Positions 6,125 to 14,073 of a DNA stretch of 14,857 nucleotides are shown here, one piece after another; position 1 is the stretch's first letter; each line of letters opens with the position of its first letter. Location of the stretch: NCBI GenBank assembly GCA_045642485.1, contig JAZUIV010000034.1:1-14857 (forward strand), written 5' to 3'. The notes beneath the pieces are model-generated. The model was not told the origin of the DNA and searched no databases. It worked only from the letters and a program-made list of their open reading frames with translations. The position numbers and the translations under genes are program-made. The DNA is from Cacconaster sp045642485 (GTDB taxonomy: Bacteria > Bacteroidota > Bacteroidia > Bacteroidales > UBA932).

Positions 6125-6958
6125 ATGAAACCGTTAATCTTTTTTGAAATAGCCATAGCTATTCTGTTGCTTGCAGGATGCTCTCCGAAGAACAAGACAT
6201 TCCAATTCGTTCAGCTTACAGATCCACAACTCCGCTTCACACGCGAAACCGGCATTGACGGTACGAGTGATTTCCAACTGGACAGTATTCATCTGGAACA
6301 GGCTGTTGCCCGTATCAATGCCCTAAAACCGGCATTCGTCATCGTCACCGGAGACCTGGTTCACGATAGAAACAATGAATATGATTTACAGACATACAGC
6401 CGTATCATCAGCAAGGTGGATGCCTCCATCCCGGTTTATAATCTTCCGGGAAATCACGACATTAGGAATGGAAACGACGAGGCTCAGATAGAAGCGTTCA
6501 TCCGCAGATATGGTAGTGACAGGTTCTGTTTTGAATACAACGGCTCAAAATTCATAGGTCTGAATTCCTGTGTTATCCGTGATTCCAACACAACGCGTGA
6601 AGAGGAACAGTTCAACTGGTTGTCATCCGAACTGGCTCTCGCAAGAGAGAAGGGTGAGCCTGTGTATGTCTTTGCACACTGTCCCGTCTTCGTTGACAGT
6701 TTTGACGAAGAACTTTCCTACCATTCCTTCCAACCGGAGAAAAGAAGGAGGTACTGGAATCTCTTCAAGGAAGGCGGTGTCAAGGCGATGATTGCAGGGC
6801 ATCTCCACTACAACAAAACCAATTCTTTCGAGGGCATAGAGAATATCGTCACCGGTCCTTCAGGATATTCCTTCGAGCAAGGTGGCAATGGGGAAGGATT
6901 CCGCCTCTGGACAATCAACCCAGACTCCTTCTCTTCTGATTTCATCCGTCTGTATTAG
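6125..6958 (+). CDS. Calcineurin-like metallophosphoesterase lipoprotein
   Basis: This 277-residue protein has a lipoprotein signal (hydrophobic 4-17, LLLAGC lipobox, Cys19), so it probably acts in the periplasm or at the envelope. Two-metal phosphoesterase motifs appear in order: LTDPQ (31-35), GDLVHD (77-82), GNHD (109-112), His185 in FAHCP, and GHLH (225-228). The first motif is D-P-Q instead of the usual D-x-H. The same DPQ is, as I recall, found in the CSTP1/CPPED1 branch, so this is likely subfamily character and not damage. The substrate cannot be told from sequence. It stands alone on the plus strand between the Rpn unit and a convergent operon, with a recognisable promoter upstream. 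No terminator is evident in the 53-base convergent gap to the permease gene. Confidence 0.88.
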   Translation: MKPLIFFEIAIAILLLAGCSPKNKTFQFVQLTDPQLRFTRETGIDGTSDFQLDSIHLEQAVARINALKPAFVIVTGDLVHDRNNEYDLQTYSRIISKVDASIPVYNLPGNHDIRNGNDEAQIEAFIRRYGSDRFCFEYNGSKFIGLNSCVIRDSNTTREEEQFNWLSSELALAREKGEPVYVFAHCPVFVDSFDEELSYHSFQPEKRRRYWNLFKEGGVKAMIAGHLHYNKTNSFEGIENIVTGPSGYSFEQGGNGEGFRLWTINPDSFSSDFIRLY

Positions 6959-7011
6959 TGATAGATACGCCACTACTACAAAATCTTTCGGCCGGGAGAA
7001 TAAATCCGTGT

Positions 7012-8160
7012 TTATTTGTGGTTGATGGCTTCTATAGGGTCCAGGCGGGATGCCTTGAGAGCAGGTGCTACGCCTGCGGCAATGCCTGTCAGAGCCGACA
7101 CAGTCAATCCGGTCAGGACATTCGACATACTCATCTTCAATGAAATAAGTTCTGTGGGGATTATCACCGTCAGAAACCATACCAGTGCAATGCCCATTGA
7201 ACCGCCGGACAGAGAGAGGGAAACTGCTTCCTGCATATATTCAAGTACGATATCCCTGCGGGACGCCCCGATTGCGCGTTGCAAGCCGATTTGAGGAATT
7301 CTCTCCTCGACGTTTACAAACTCAATGTTTGCTATACCGAAACAGCCTACAAGCAAGGAAAACAAACCGACAATCCATCCCAGACGGTTGAACATCCTGA
7401 ACAGGTCATCCAACTCTTCGATGATGAAAGAAAGAGTGTTGATGGAAAAATTGTCCTTCTCGCCCGGACGCAGCCTGCGAACCTGTCTCATCAGCATCCT
7501 CAATTCATCGGAATCTGCGCCTGAAACCGCTATTGAGGTGCGGGAAGCCGCAGAAAGGGAAGTGATTCTGTTGTAGCATCTCAACGGAATGATACAGGAG
7601 TTATCCACATTAACCGTGCTCACCATATCCGTGCCGGTCTCCCTGAAAACACCTATCACCCTTAAACTCCTATCCCCTATCCTTATTTTCTTTCCCTCAG
7701 CGAATTCTGGACTCCTGCCCGGAAAAAGTGATTCAACTCTCTTCGATCCGAGAATGGCCACGTCCGCACCTCTTTCCAGCTCCTGAGGGGAGAAAAGGCG
7801 ACCGCATTCCACAGACTCCTTGATGACCATTCTCCAATCCCCCTCAACACCGACCGTCCCATCAGACTGCCTCGTGCAGGAAATGTCCCCATATCGGGAA
7901 AGATTCCCTCGAAGGAATTCATATTCGGTGTATTTCACCGGCGGACGCGAAATATACTCCCACCATCGAAAAATACCGTCTTCATTCAGGTCTGGTTCGA
8001 GTGGCTGGCTCTCCACGAACAGAATATCAGTGCCATAATCTTCAAAACTTTCGCGTATGGTCGAATGAAGGGAATCGACCAAAGTGAATACCGCGACTAT
8101 TGCAAAAATACCTATGCACACCCCCAACAGAGAGAGGAATGTGCGAACCCTATCGGCCAT
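7012..8160 (-). CDS. ABC transporter permease, FtsX/MacB type
   Basis: This 382-residue membrane protein has the MacB/FtsX layout. There is one helix at about 9-29, a large extracytoplasmic domain at about 30-255, then three helices at about 261-280, 317-340 and 348-368. EERIPQIGLQRAIGASRRDI (286-304) is the cytoplasmic coupling segment, and the protein ends ASRLDPIEAINHK, as is usual. Such permeases work with a LolD/MacB-type ATPase in lipoprotein, peptide or drug export or mechanotransmission; no ATPase gene is in this window, so the partner is elsewhere. The N-terminus is short: homologues usually have about 20 residues before the RTFLSLLG stretch. The gene starts 18 bases after the mutS stop, in the same frame, and is probably co-transcribed with it. 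No Shine-Dalgarno is seen. Confidence 0.9.
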   Translation of the reverse strand: MADRVRTFLSLLGVCIGIFAIVAVFTLVDSLHSTIRESFEDYGTDILFVESQPLEPDLNEDGIFRWWEYISRPPVKYTEYEFLRGNLSRYGDISCTRQSDGTVGVEGDWRMVIKESVECGRLFSPQELERGADVAILGSKRVESLFPGRSPEFAEGKKIRIGDRSLRVIGVFRETGTDMVSTVNVDNSCIIPLRCYNRITSLSAASRTSIAVSGADSDELRMLMRQVRRLRPGEKDNFSINTLSFIIEELDDLFRMFNRLGWIVGLFSLLVGCFGIANIEFVNVEERIPQIGLQRAIGASRRDIVLEYMQEAVSLSLSGGSMGIALVWFLTVIIPTELISLKMSMSNVLTGLTVSALTGIAAGVAPALKASRLDPIEAINHK

Positions 8161-8178
8161 TTCAATAAAAAAGGCCCC

Positions 8179-10770
8179 CTACAGTCCCAATTTCTTCTTC
8201 AATCCCCGCAAGCAGTCAAAGGCATCAAGCGGAGACATTGTATTTATATCCAAAGATTGGATAACATTCTTTATATCGACAAGCAAAGGATCGTCAAGCT
8301 GATAGAGAGAGAGTTGCAGTCCCTCGTTCTTCTGCGGGATGAGGGATGCTCCGGGAGAGGAGGACCCTGCTTCAAGTTGCGCCAGTTTTTTCTCTGCGCG
8401 ATAGACTACGTCCCTTGGCATACCTGCAATCCTGGCTACTTGTATTCCAAAACTGTGGGCGACACCTCCTTTGCAGAGTTTTCTCAGGAAAATCACCTTT
8501 CCGTCGGACTCTTTCACGGAGATATTGTAGTTGTGGACACGTGGGAATCTCTCTTCCAATTCATTCAGTTCGTGATAATGGGTGGCAAAAATAGTCTTGG
8601 CTCCCTGCCCCTTCTCGTGCAGATACTCCACAATGGCCCAGGCGATTGACATTCCGTCGAAGGTGCTCGTTCCTCTGCCGATTTCATCGAGAAGAATTAA
8701 AGACCTTTGCGACAGATTGTTGAGAATAGCGGCAGACTCTGTCATCTCCACCATAAAGGTCGACTCTCCCCTTGAAATATTGTCCGAGGCTCCAACTCTG
8801 GTGAAAATTTTGTCGACTATACCTATTTCTGCCTTGTCTGCGGGAACGAAACATCCCACCTGTGCCATCAGAACAATCAGGGCTGTCTGACGAAGGAATG
8901 CGGATTTGCCCGCCATGTTAGGTCCTGTGAGTATAATAATCTGCTGCTTATTGTTGTCCAGCGAAAGGTCGTTTGCTATATATTTTTCTCCTTCCGCCAT
9001 CCGCTGCTCAATTACAGGGTGACGTCCTTGCGAGATCTCAATGGAAAGTCCGCCCGTGATGGAAGGACGGCAGTACCCCCAATCTATCGACAATGTGGCG
9101 AAGGATGCCAGTGTATCCAATTCCGCCAGAGTCACTGCATTCCGCTGCAGGGTATGTATCTGTTTCTGAATGGAAGCCACCAATTCTCCATAAATTCTGG
9201 TCTCGATGGCCAAAATCTTCTCCTCTGCCCCCAGAATAGTTTCCTCGTAACGCTTGAGTTCTTCAGTTATATAGCGCTCCGCTTCCACAAGGGTCTGTTT
9301 ACGGACCCACTCGGCGGGGACTTTGTCCCTGTAGAGGTTTCTCACCTCAAGATAATACCCGAATACATTGTTGTATCCCACTTTCAGAGATGGAATCCCT
9401 GTATTTTCCTTTTCCCGCTGCTGTATCTCCAGCAAAGTGTTCTTTCCTCCGGACAATGATTCCCTCAAAATGCGAAGGTCCTCATTTATGGAGGAAGCAA
9501 TGACTTCTCCCTTGCCGATTGCCGCTGCCGTGTCAGGAAGGATAGTCTCTGTCAACAATTTATAGAGATCTGTGCAGTCATCAATCCGGCAGGAAAGATG
9601 CCCGAATGCCTTTATTTTTCCCAATCTTTCCCTGATTTTTGAGGAGTTTTCCAGGGAACGGGCTATCTGTAAAGCTTCTCTAGGCAGCAATTTGCCGGCA
9701 GCGGCTTTTGCCACGATACGTTCGAGGTCCCCCACCTCTCTCATACTTTCCCTGACGTCTTCAAGGATGTCAGGATTCTTCACAAACGCCTCTACGACAT
9801 CGTATCGGGCATTGATGGTACGTTTGTCTCTCAAAGGGGCGGCGAGGTACTGCCTAAGTTTACGGGCTCCCATTGGAGATGAGCAATGGTCCATTATATC
9901 CACTAGTGATGTCCCGGCAGATCCAGCCAATGAGGTGAAAATCTCGAGATTACGAATAGTAAAACTGTCCATCCAGACGAAATCGTCCCCATCGATTCTC
10001 TCTATTCCGCGGATGTGGCCAAGATTGGTGTGGCAGGTCATCTCGAGATAGAACAGAATCGCGCCTGATGCGCTGATAGCCAGTGGCATATTCTCTATTC
10101 CGAAACCTTTGAGATTCTCCGTGCCAAATTGTTTGCGGAGCTTGATATACGCCGACTCTGTAACGAAAGGCCATTCGTCCAGAGGCGTGATATACCCTTG
10201 ATTGCCGAATCTGTCTCGGAATCCGTCGGCGAAACTTCTTTCAATCAGGATTTCCTTGGGAGAATATTCGCTCAACAGGACTCCTATGTAGTCCACACTG
10301 CCTTGAGCAGCAAGGAATGTACCCGTCGAAATGTCCAGGAAGGCGACCCCCGCTTGATTTTTTTCGAAAGAGCAAGCCGCCAGATAGTTGTTCTCCTTTG
10401 ATGTGAGGATGTTGTCATTGTAGGCGACACCCGGAGTGACGAGTTCAGTAACACCCCTTTTGACAATCTTTTTCGTAAGTTTGGGGTCTTCCAGCTGATC
10501 ACATACAGCGACCTTGCAACCTGCACTCACAAGCTTTGGGAGATAGACTTCCATCGCGTGATAGGGAACGCCGGCCAACTCCGTATATTTTCCTCCTCCC
10601 GCAGCCTTGCGAGTCAATACGATGCCCAGAATCCGGCTCGCCTTGACGGCATCTTCCCCAAAAGTCTCGTAAAAATCCCCGACACGATACAGTAGCAGCG
10701 CATCGGGATAATTCGCTTTTATCTCGAAATACTGCTTCAGCAGAGGGGAAAGTGTCTCCTTGTCCTTCAT
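8179..10770 (-). CDS. mutS: DNA mismatch repair protein MutS
   Basis: This 863-residue protein is full length for MutS1. It recognises mismatches and small loops and, with MutL, starts repair. The mismatch-contacting Phe-x-Glu is at 33-35 (GDFYETFG). The connector, lever and clamp regions follow. Walker A GPNMAGKS is at about 616-623 (E. coli about 614-621), then the STFMVEM segment, Walker B LILLDEIGRGTSTFDG, and the switch FATHYHEL. It ends ...FDCLRGLKKKLGL. All key residues are present, so it should be active. A perfect TAnnTTTG box (TAACTTTG, 10785-10778) lies only 7 bases before the ATG. If used, it would give an almost leaderless mRNA, and no -33 TTG is seen, so it may be chance. The EEP-family gene lies 74 bases upstream in the same direction and may be co-transcribed. 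Confidence 0.98.
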   Translation of the reverse strand: MKDKETLSPLLKQYFEIKANYPDALLLYRVGDFYETFGEDAVKASRILGIVLTRKAAGGGKYTELAGVPYHAMEVYLPKLVSAGCKVAVCDQLEDPKLTKKIVKRGVTELVTPGVAYNDNILTSKENNYLAACSFEKNQAGVAFLDISTGTFLAAQGSVDYIGVLLSEYSPKEILIERSFADGFRDRFGNQGYITPLDEWPFVTESAYIKLRKQFGTENLKGFGIENMPLAISASGAILFYLEMTCHTNLGHIRGIERIDGDDFVWMDSFTIRNLEIFTSLAGSAGTSLVDIMDHCSSPMGARKLRQYLAAPLRDKRTINARYDVVEAFVKNPDILEDVRESMREVGDLERIVAKAAAGKLLPREALQIARSLENSSKIRERLGKIKAFGHLSCRIDDCTDLYKLLTETILPDTAAAIGKGEVIASSINEDLRILRESLSGGKNTLLEIQQREKENTGIPSLKVGYNNVFGYYLEVRNLYRDKVPAEWVRKQTLVEAERYITEELKRYEETILGAEEKILAIETRIYGELVASIQKQIHTLQRNAVTLAELDTLASFATLSIDWGYCRPSITGGLSIEISQGRHPVIEQRMAEGEKYIANDLSLDNNKQQIIILTGPNMAGKSAFLRQTALIVLMAQVGCFVPADKAEIGIVDKIFTRVGASDNISRGESTFMVEMTESAAILNNLSQRSLILLDEIGRGTSTFDGMSIAWAIVEYLHEKGQGAKTIFATHYHELNELEERFPRVHNYNISVKESDGKVIFLRKLCKGGVAHSFGIQVARIAGMPRDVVYRAEKKLAQLEAGSSSPGASLIPQKNEGLQLSLYQLDDPLLVDIKNVIQSLDINTMSPLDAFDCLRGLKKKLGL

Positions 10771-10844
10771 ATCGAGACAAAGTTACTATTTTTTGGAATC
10801 TGTTTTTATTGAAGGAATGAGAAATTCGGGGATATTCAAATCGG

Positions 10845-11777
10845 TTATCTGATTGTCAGAATAATAGGGAGATGATCCGAGATACCCCCTTTGTATCTTG
10901 GCCCCACGTAGGTACGCCTGGGTTTGCGCCCAAGGAAGACCTTATCCTCTTCCAAAAGAAAAGCAGGAGCATATATGGTCTCCTCCACATTGAACCTCGT
11001 CAGCGGCGAGGATATGAAATAATGGTCGATTTGCTCCCATTTCCCTTTGTATTTCAGGGTTCCTGGAGGATAGAATCCGTTCCCAAGTCCCTTTCGAGGA
11101 CATAGCCGACTGATTCCCGGAGTTGTTATGAAAGGTTCTGTTTCATTGAAATCCCCCATGATCAGAATGTCTTTTTCGGCACTCTCTGCCAGAAGGGAAT
11201 CGAGGAATCGAACTAAACAGCTTGTAACGGCTTCCCTTCTGCCTGATGTCTGGCTCGCACCTCCGAGCTTCGACGGCCAATGGTTTATGAATATGTGCAG
11301 AGTGTCCCCGGTTCGAAATGGAGAGATTCCGTAAAGGATACCCTTAACATAAAGGATGTCCCGCGTGGCAAATTCATCTATCCGGAGGGAGTCCGTCAGT
11401 ACAGGCCGGAAAATGTCCTTTTTGTAAAGAAGGGCCACGTCTATCCCTCTCCTGTCAGGAGATTCGCGGTGAATAAAACCATATTCATCATCTTCTGCAA
11501 GAGGGGACTTGGTGATGAGCTGGCGGAGAACCATTCTGTTCTCCACCTCGCACAAACCAATCAGGGCGGGAGAAGTTTCAAATACGTCTCCTACCGATAT
11601 TATGGTTTTGGCAATGTCATTACGCTTTTTCAGGAACCGTTGCCAGGTCCATCGGTTGTCGCCTGCCGGAGTAAATGTTTCATCTTCCTTTTCCGGATCG
11701 TCGAAAGGGTCGAAGAAATTCTCGACGTTCCAGAACATCACCGTTAGCGAAAGAAATATGAGAGCTATAGATTTCAT
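10845..11777 (-). CDS. Endonuclease/exonuclease/phosphatase (EEP) family protein
   Basis: With the start at ATG 11777 this is 310 residues. The EEP (DNase I/AP-endonuclease-like) metal-dependent fold is shown by Asn17 in MFWNVENFFDP, Glu77 in GLCEVEN, His166 in INHWPS, Asp209-Phe-Asn211 in MGDFNET, Asp251 in IDHYF, and Ser-Asp301-His302. These are the full metal and catalytic set, so it is likely a phosphodiesterase or nuclease; the substrate is unknown. The frame is open to 11825, but MKSIALIFLSL at 11777 is the more likely start because it gives a basic-then-hydrophobic leader. That leader runs directly into the first catalytic strand, leaving no room for a cleavage site; homologues usually have a linker there. 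The gene may be a membrane-tethered or cytosolic version. It lies between folA and mutS with a repeat-rich upstream region. Confidence 0.85.
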   Translation of the reverse strand: MKSIALIFLSLTVMFWNVENFFDPFDDPEKEDETFTPAGDNRWTWQRFLKKRNDIAKTIISVGDVFETSPALIGLCEVENRMVLRQLITKSPLAEDDEYGFIHRESPDRRGIDVALLYKKDIFRPVLTDSLRIDEFATRDILYVKGILYGISPFRTGDTLHIFINHWPSKLGGASQTSGRREAVTSCLVRFLDSLLAESAEKDILIMGDFNETEPFITTPGISRLCPRKGLGNGFYPPGTLKYKGKWEQIDHYFISSPLTRFNVEETIYAPAFLLEEDKVFLGRKPRRTYVGPRYKGGISDHLPIILTIR

Positions 11778-11824
11778 CACCGCAATATTCGTCATTTTGA
11801 ATGAAATCTTTCCGTTTTTAAACA

Positions 11825-11866
11825 TTTATAGCCGTTTATAAACGGCTATAAACGGCAATAAACGGA
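11825..11866. repeat. Phased 10-bp repeats with a 28-bp perfect palindrome (candidate operator)
   Basis: Bases 11825-11852 are a perfect palindrome centred between 11838 and 11839. The right half continues as tandem 10-bp units: TATAAACGGC (11837-11846), TATAAACGGC (11847-11856) and AATAAACGGA (11857-11866), with the inverted unit GCCGTTTATA at 11831-11840. The 10-base spacing puts each unit on the same face of the helix. It lies 48 bases upstream of the EEP gene start, downstream of the folA terminator, a place suited to a cooperative regulator. No regulator is identified. Confidence 0.7.
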
Positions 11867-11874
11867 TCAGCAGT

Positions 11875-11903
11875 AGAAAGAAACTCGCCCGACAGGGCGG
11901 GAG
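11875..11903 (-). terminator. Probable terminator after folA
   Basis: On the minus strand CGCCC-TGTC-GGGCG (11899-11886) forms a short GC-rich hairpin, followed by AGTTTCTTTCT, a broken T tract. It lies about 27 bases past the folA stop and would separate thyA-folA from the EEP gene. The T run is interrupted, so termination may be partial. Confidence 0.5.
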
Positions 11904-11925
11904 TGCATACTTTTCGGGTATTATG

Positions 11926-12432
11926 TCAGACTTTTCGGCTATAGACTAGGAATTCAAAGTCCAGTCCGGTTTTCTCATCGTGAAGAAGTTCGCTCTTGGA
12001 ATCTTCATTCCACTGCGCCTCCGAGATTTCAGGAAAAAATGTATCCGCCGGTTCCACGTTTGTATGGACTCTCGTCAAATATACTTTCCCGGCAAGAGGG
12101 AGAGTCTGACGGTACATCATCCCTCCACCTATGCAGAAAACCTCTTCCTGCGTACCTGCCGCTTCCAATGCGGCCTCAAGGCTGGAGAAAAATTCCACAC
12201 CGGTTGAAAGTTCTTCTTCGGTAGCCGGACGGTCGCTCACCACAAGATTGCGTCGTCCCGGCAAAGGTTTGTTGGGAAGGGATATCCAGGTCCCCAGCCC
12301 CATTATCACGGTGTGACCTGAAGTTACGCTTTTGAAATACTTGAAATCGGCGGAGATATGCCAGGGGATACAACCCTTGTATCCTATGGCCCAGTTGAGA
12401 GCCGCCGCTCCTATGAGGCTGAGATTTTTCAT
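11926..12432 (-). CDS. folA: Dihydrofolate reductase
   Basis: This 168-residue enzyme reduces dihydrofolate to tetrahydrofolate with NADPH. Family signs are ALNWAIGYKG...PWHISADFKYFK (Trp and the catalytic acidic Asp), GHTVIMG, SLPNKPLPGRRN, IGGGMMYRQTLP and ADTFFPE. The start is ATG 12432; the frame is open to 12477, but that extension overlaps thyA and lacks family character. It sits 4 bases after the thyA stop, so the two are translationally close and surely co-transcribed. FolA regenerates the folate that ThyA oxidises. Odd point: the cofactor-phosphate segment reads MGLGTWISLP, where E. coli has MGRHTWES. The Arg44 and His45 that touch NADPH are replaced by Leu and Gly. Confidence 0.95.
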   Translation of the reverse strand: MKNLSLIGAAALNWAIGYKGCIPWHISADFKYFKSVTSGHTVIMGLGTWISLPNKPLPGRRNLVVSDRPATEEELSTGVEFFSSLEAALEAAGTQEEVFCIGGGMMYRQTLPLAGKVYLTRVHTNVEPADTFFPEISEAQWNEDSKSELLHDEKTGLDFEFLVYSRKV

Positions 12433-12436
12433 GATA

Positions 12437-13231
12437 TTACACGGCAACAGGCGCTTTGATTGTCGGCCACGGATCATATCCGGTCAGTTCAAAGTCCTCG
12501 TAAATAAAATCGAAAATATTTTTCTTTTTAGGATTGATTACCATTTTCGGCAGAGGCCTGGGCTCCCTTGTCAACTGAAGGGCAACCTGTTCGAAGTGGT
12601 TCGTGTAGATGTGCACGTCTCCGAATGTGTGGACAAATGTGCCAGGTGTAAGGCCACAACACTGTGCCACCATCATTGTGAGAAGCGCATAGGAAGCAAT
12701 ATTGAAAGGAACCCCAAGAAATGTGTCAGCACTGCGCTGATAGAGCTGACAGCTCAATTTCCCATTCGCCACATAGAATTGAAAGAGGCTGTGGCAGGGG
12801 GGGAGGGCCATCTTATCAACCTCTGCAGGGTTCCAGGCGCTTACAATCAGCCTCCGGCTGTCAGGGTTTTTGCGGATTTGTTCCACAACATTCGCCAACT
12901 GGTCGATGCTTCGGCCGTCCGGTGCGGGCCAGCTGCGCCATTGGTGTCCGTAAACCGGTCCGAGGTCACCATTTTCATCAGCCCATTCATCCCAAATGGA
13001 TACACCATTGTCTTTCAAGTACTTGATGTTGGTATCGCCCGCTATGAACCATAGAAGTTCGTGGATGATGGACTTCAAATGAACTTTCTTGGTCGTAAGA
13101 AGAGGAAACCCTTCTTCAAGGTTGAATTTCATCTGATACCCGAAAACACTCTTTGTACCGGTGCCGGTGCGGTCTGCCTTCAGGACCCCCTCGTCCTGAA
13201 TATAACGCAGCAAATCAAGATACTGTTTCAT
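12437..13231 (-). CDS. thyA: Thymidylate synthase
   Basis: This 264-residue enzyme, the same length as E. coli ThyA, makes dTMP from dUMP with methylene-tetrahydrofolate. The key residues fall at the E. coli positions: Arg21, Trp80, Arg126-Arg127, catalytic Cys146 (ALPPCHS), Arg166, Asp169, Asn177 and DVHIYTNH. It ends KAPVAV. The start is ATG 13231 (MKQYLDLLRYIQDEG, as in the family); an in-frame GTG at 13237 is less likely. It is the first gene of thyA-folA and divergent from rsmA across 49 bases. A TATATTTG box (13244-13237) lies just before the start. Confidence 0.98.
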   Translation of the reverse strand: MKQYLDLLRYIQDEGVLKADRTGTGTKSVFGYQMKFNLEEGFPLLTTKKVHLKSIIHELLWFIAGDTNIKYLKDNGVSIWDEWADENGDLGPVYGHQWRSWPAPDGRSIDQLANVVEQIRKNPDSRRLIVSAWNPAEVDKMALPPCHSLFQFYVANGKLSCQLYQRSADTFLGVPFNIASYALLTMMVAQCCGLTPGTFVHTFGDVHIYTNHFEQVALQLTREPRPLPKMVINPKKKNIFDFIYEDFELTGYDPWPTIKAPVAV

Positions 13232-13236
13232 ACACA

Positions 13237-13264
13237 CAAATATAACGGTTTTTATCTATATTTG
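13237..13264. promoter_or_regulatory. Divergent -7 boxes between thyA and rsmA
   Basis: CAAATATA (13237-13244) and TATATTTG (13257-13264) are a perfect 8-bp inverted pair 12 bases apart. Read outward, each is a perfect Bacteroidota -7 box (TAnnTTTG), for thyA on the minus strand and rsmA on the plus strand. No -33 TTG is seen at 19-21 bases for either. The rsmA box is 16 bases before its ATG; the thyA box is 5 bases before its ATG, which would imply a near-leaderless message. The pair could instead be one operator. Confidence 0.4.
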
Positions 13265-13280
13265 CCCTGTCATAGCGCAA

Positions 13281-14072
13281 ATGAAAAATCAATCTTCATA
13301 TGTCCGCCCGAAAAAGGCTCTTGGCCAGCATTTTCTCACTGACCAGAGGATTGCGCGTTCAATCGTAGAGGCCCTTCAAGAGGGAGGACAGGTTCTTGAA
13401 ATTGGCCCTGGAATGGGGGTTCTGACTCAGTATCTTCTTGAGAAAGAAGATATATTACTGAAAGCTGTAGAGGTCGATGCGGAGTCGGTGCAATATCTGT
13501 TGTCTCATTATCCTTCTCTTGCGAAAAACCTATACGAAGCGGATTTTCTCAAACTCCGCCTTGAAAAACTGTTTGAAGGGAATTTCAGTATCATCGGCAA
13601 TTTCCCATACAACATATCCTCACAGATTTTTTTCCACATCCTCGAATATCGACCTAACATCGGGCAAGTTGTCTGTATGGTACAGAAAGAGGTGGCGGAA
13701 AGGATTGCCGCCGGTCCAGGGACCAAGACATACGGCATTCTCTCTGTCCTTCTCCAGGCTTGGTATGACATAGAATACCTTTTCACTGTCTCTGAAGGGG
13801 CGTTCCTACCCCCTCCGAAAGTCAAGAGTGCCGTCATACGGATCAAGAGGAATGACAGGAAGGAATTGAAGAATGCCAACGGCTCTGTCATTTCTGACGA
13901 GAAGTTCAAAAATGTAGTGAAAACCGCTTTCAATCAGCGTCGCAAAACTTTGAAAAACTCGCTTAAATCCCTTCTGTCAACAGATGGGATGAAACTTCAG
14001 GAGAAATACGCTTCCCTCCGCCCCGAACAACTTTCCGTCGAGGACTTCATAGAACTGGCCTCGACCCTTTGA
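13281..14072 (+). CDS. rsmA: 16S rRNA dimethyladenosine transferase RsmA (KsgA)
   Basis: This 263-residue enzyme dimethylates two adjacent adenosines near the 3' end of 16S rRNA (A1518 and A1519 in E. coli) during late small-subunit assembly. The motifs are GQHFL (15-19), SAM-binding VLEIGPGMGVLT (38-49), acidic Glu64 in AVEVD, Asp88 in EADFL, and the catalytic NFPYNIS (107-113). The C-terminal helical domain follows, with TAFNQRRKTLKNSLK. The start ATG 13281 gives the normal N-terminus. Its stop codon lies one base before the palindromic end of the second Rpn unit, so any native terminator has been displaced or replaced by that end. Confidence 0.97.
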   Translation: MKNQSSYVRPKKALGQHFLTDQRIARSIVEALQEGGQVLEIGPGMGVLTQYLLEKEDILLKAVEVDAESVQYLLSHYPSLAKNLYEADFLKLRLEKLFEGNFSIIGNFPYNISSQIFFHILEYRPNIGQVVCMVQKEVAERIAAGPGTKTYGILSVLLQAWYDIEYLFTVSEGAFLPPPKVKSAVIRIKRNDRKELKNANGSVISDEKFKNVVKTAFNQRRKTLKNSLKSLLSTDGMKLQEKYASLRPEQLSVEDFIELASTL

Positions 14073-14073
14073 C

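Noticed and set aside
6999..7016. AATAAA/TTTATT inverted pair between the metallophosphoesterase and permease genes as a bidirectional terminator
   Set aside because: The stem is only 6 A-T pairs and overlaps the permease stop codon; too weak to call.
10778..10785. TAACTTTG as a mutS promoter
   Set aside because: It matches the -7 consensus, but there is no -33 TTG at the right spacing and the start would be almost at the ATG. It is mentioned under mutS only.
11909..11938. Direct repeat ACTTTTCGG (11909-11917 and 11930-11938) as an operator
   Set aside because: The second copy is the last codons of folA; the other is probably a short local duplication, with no further copies nearby.
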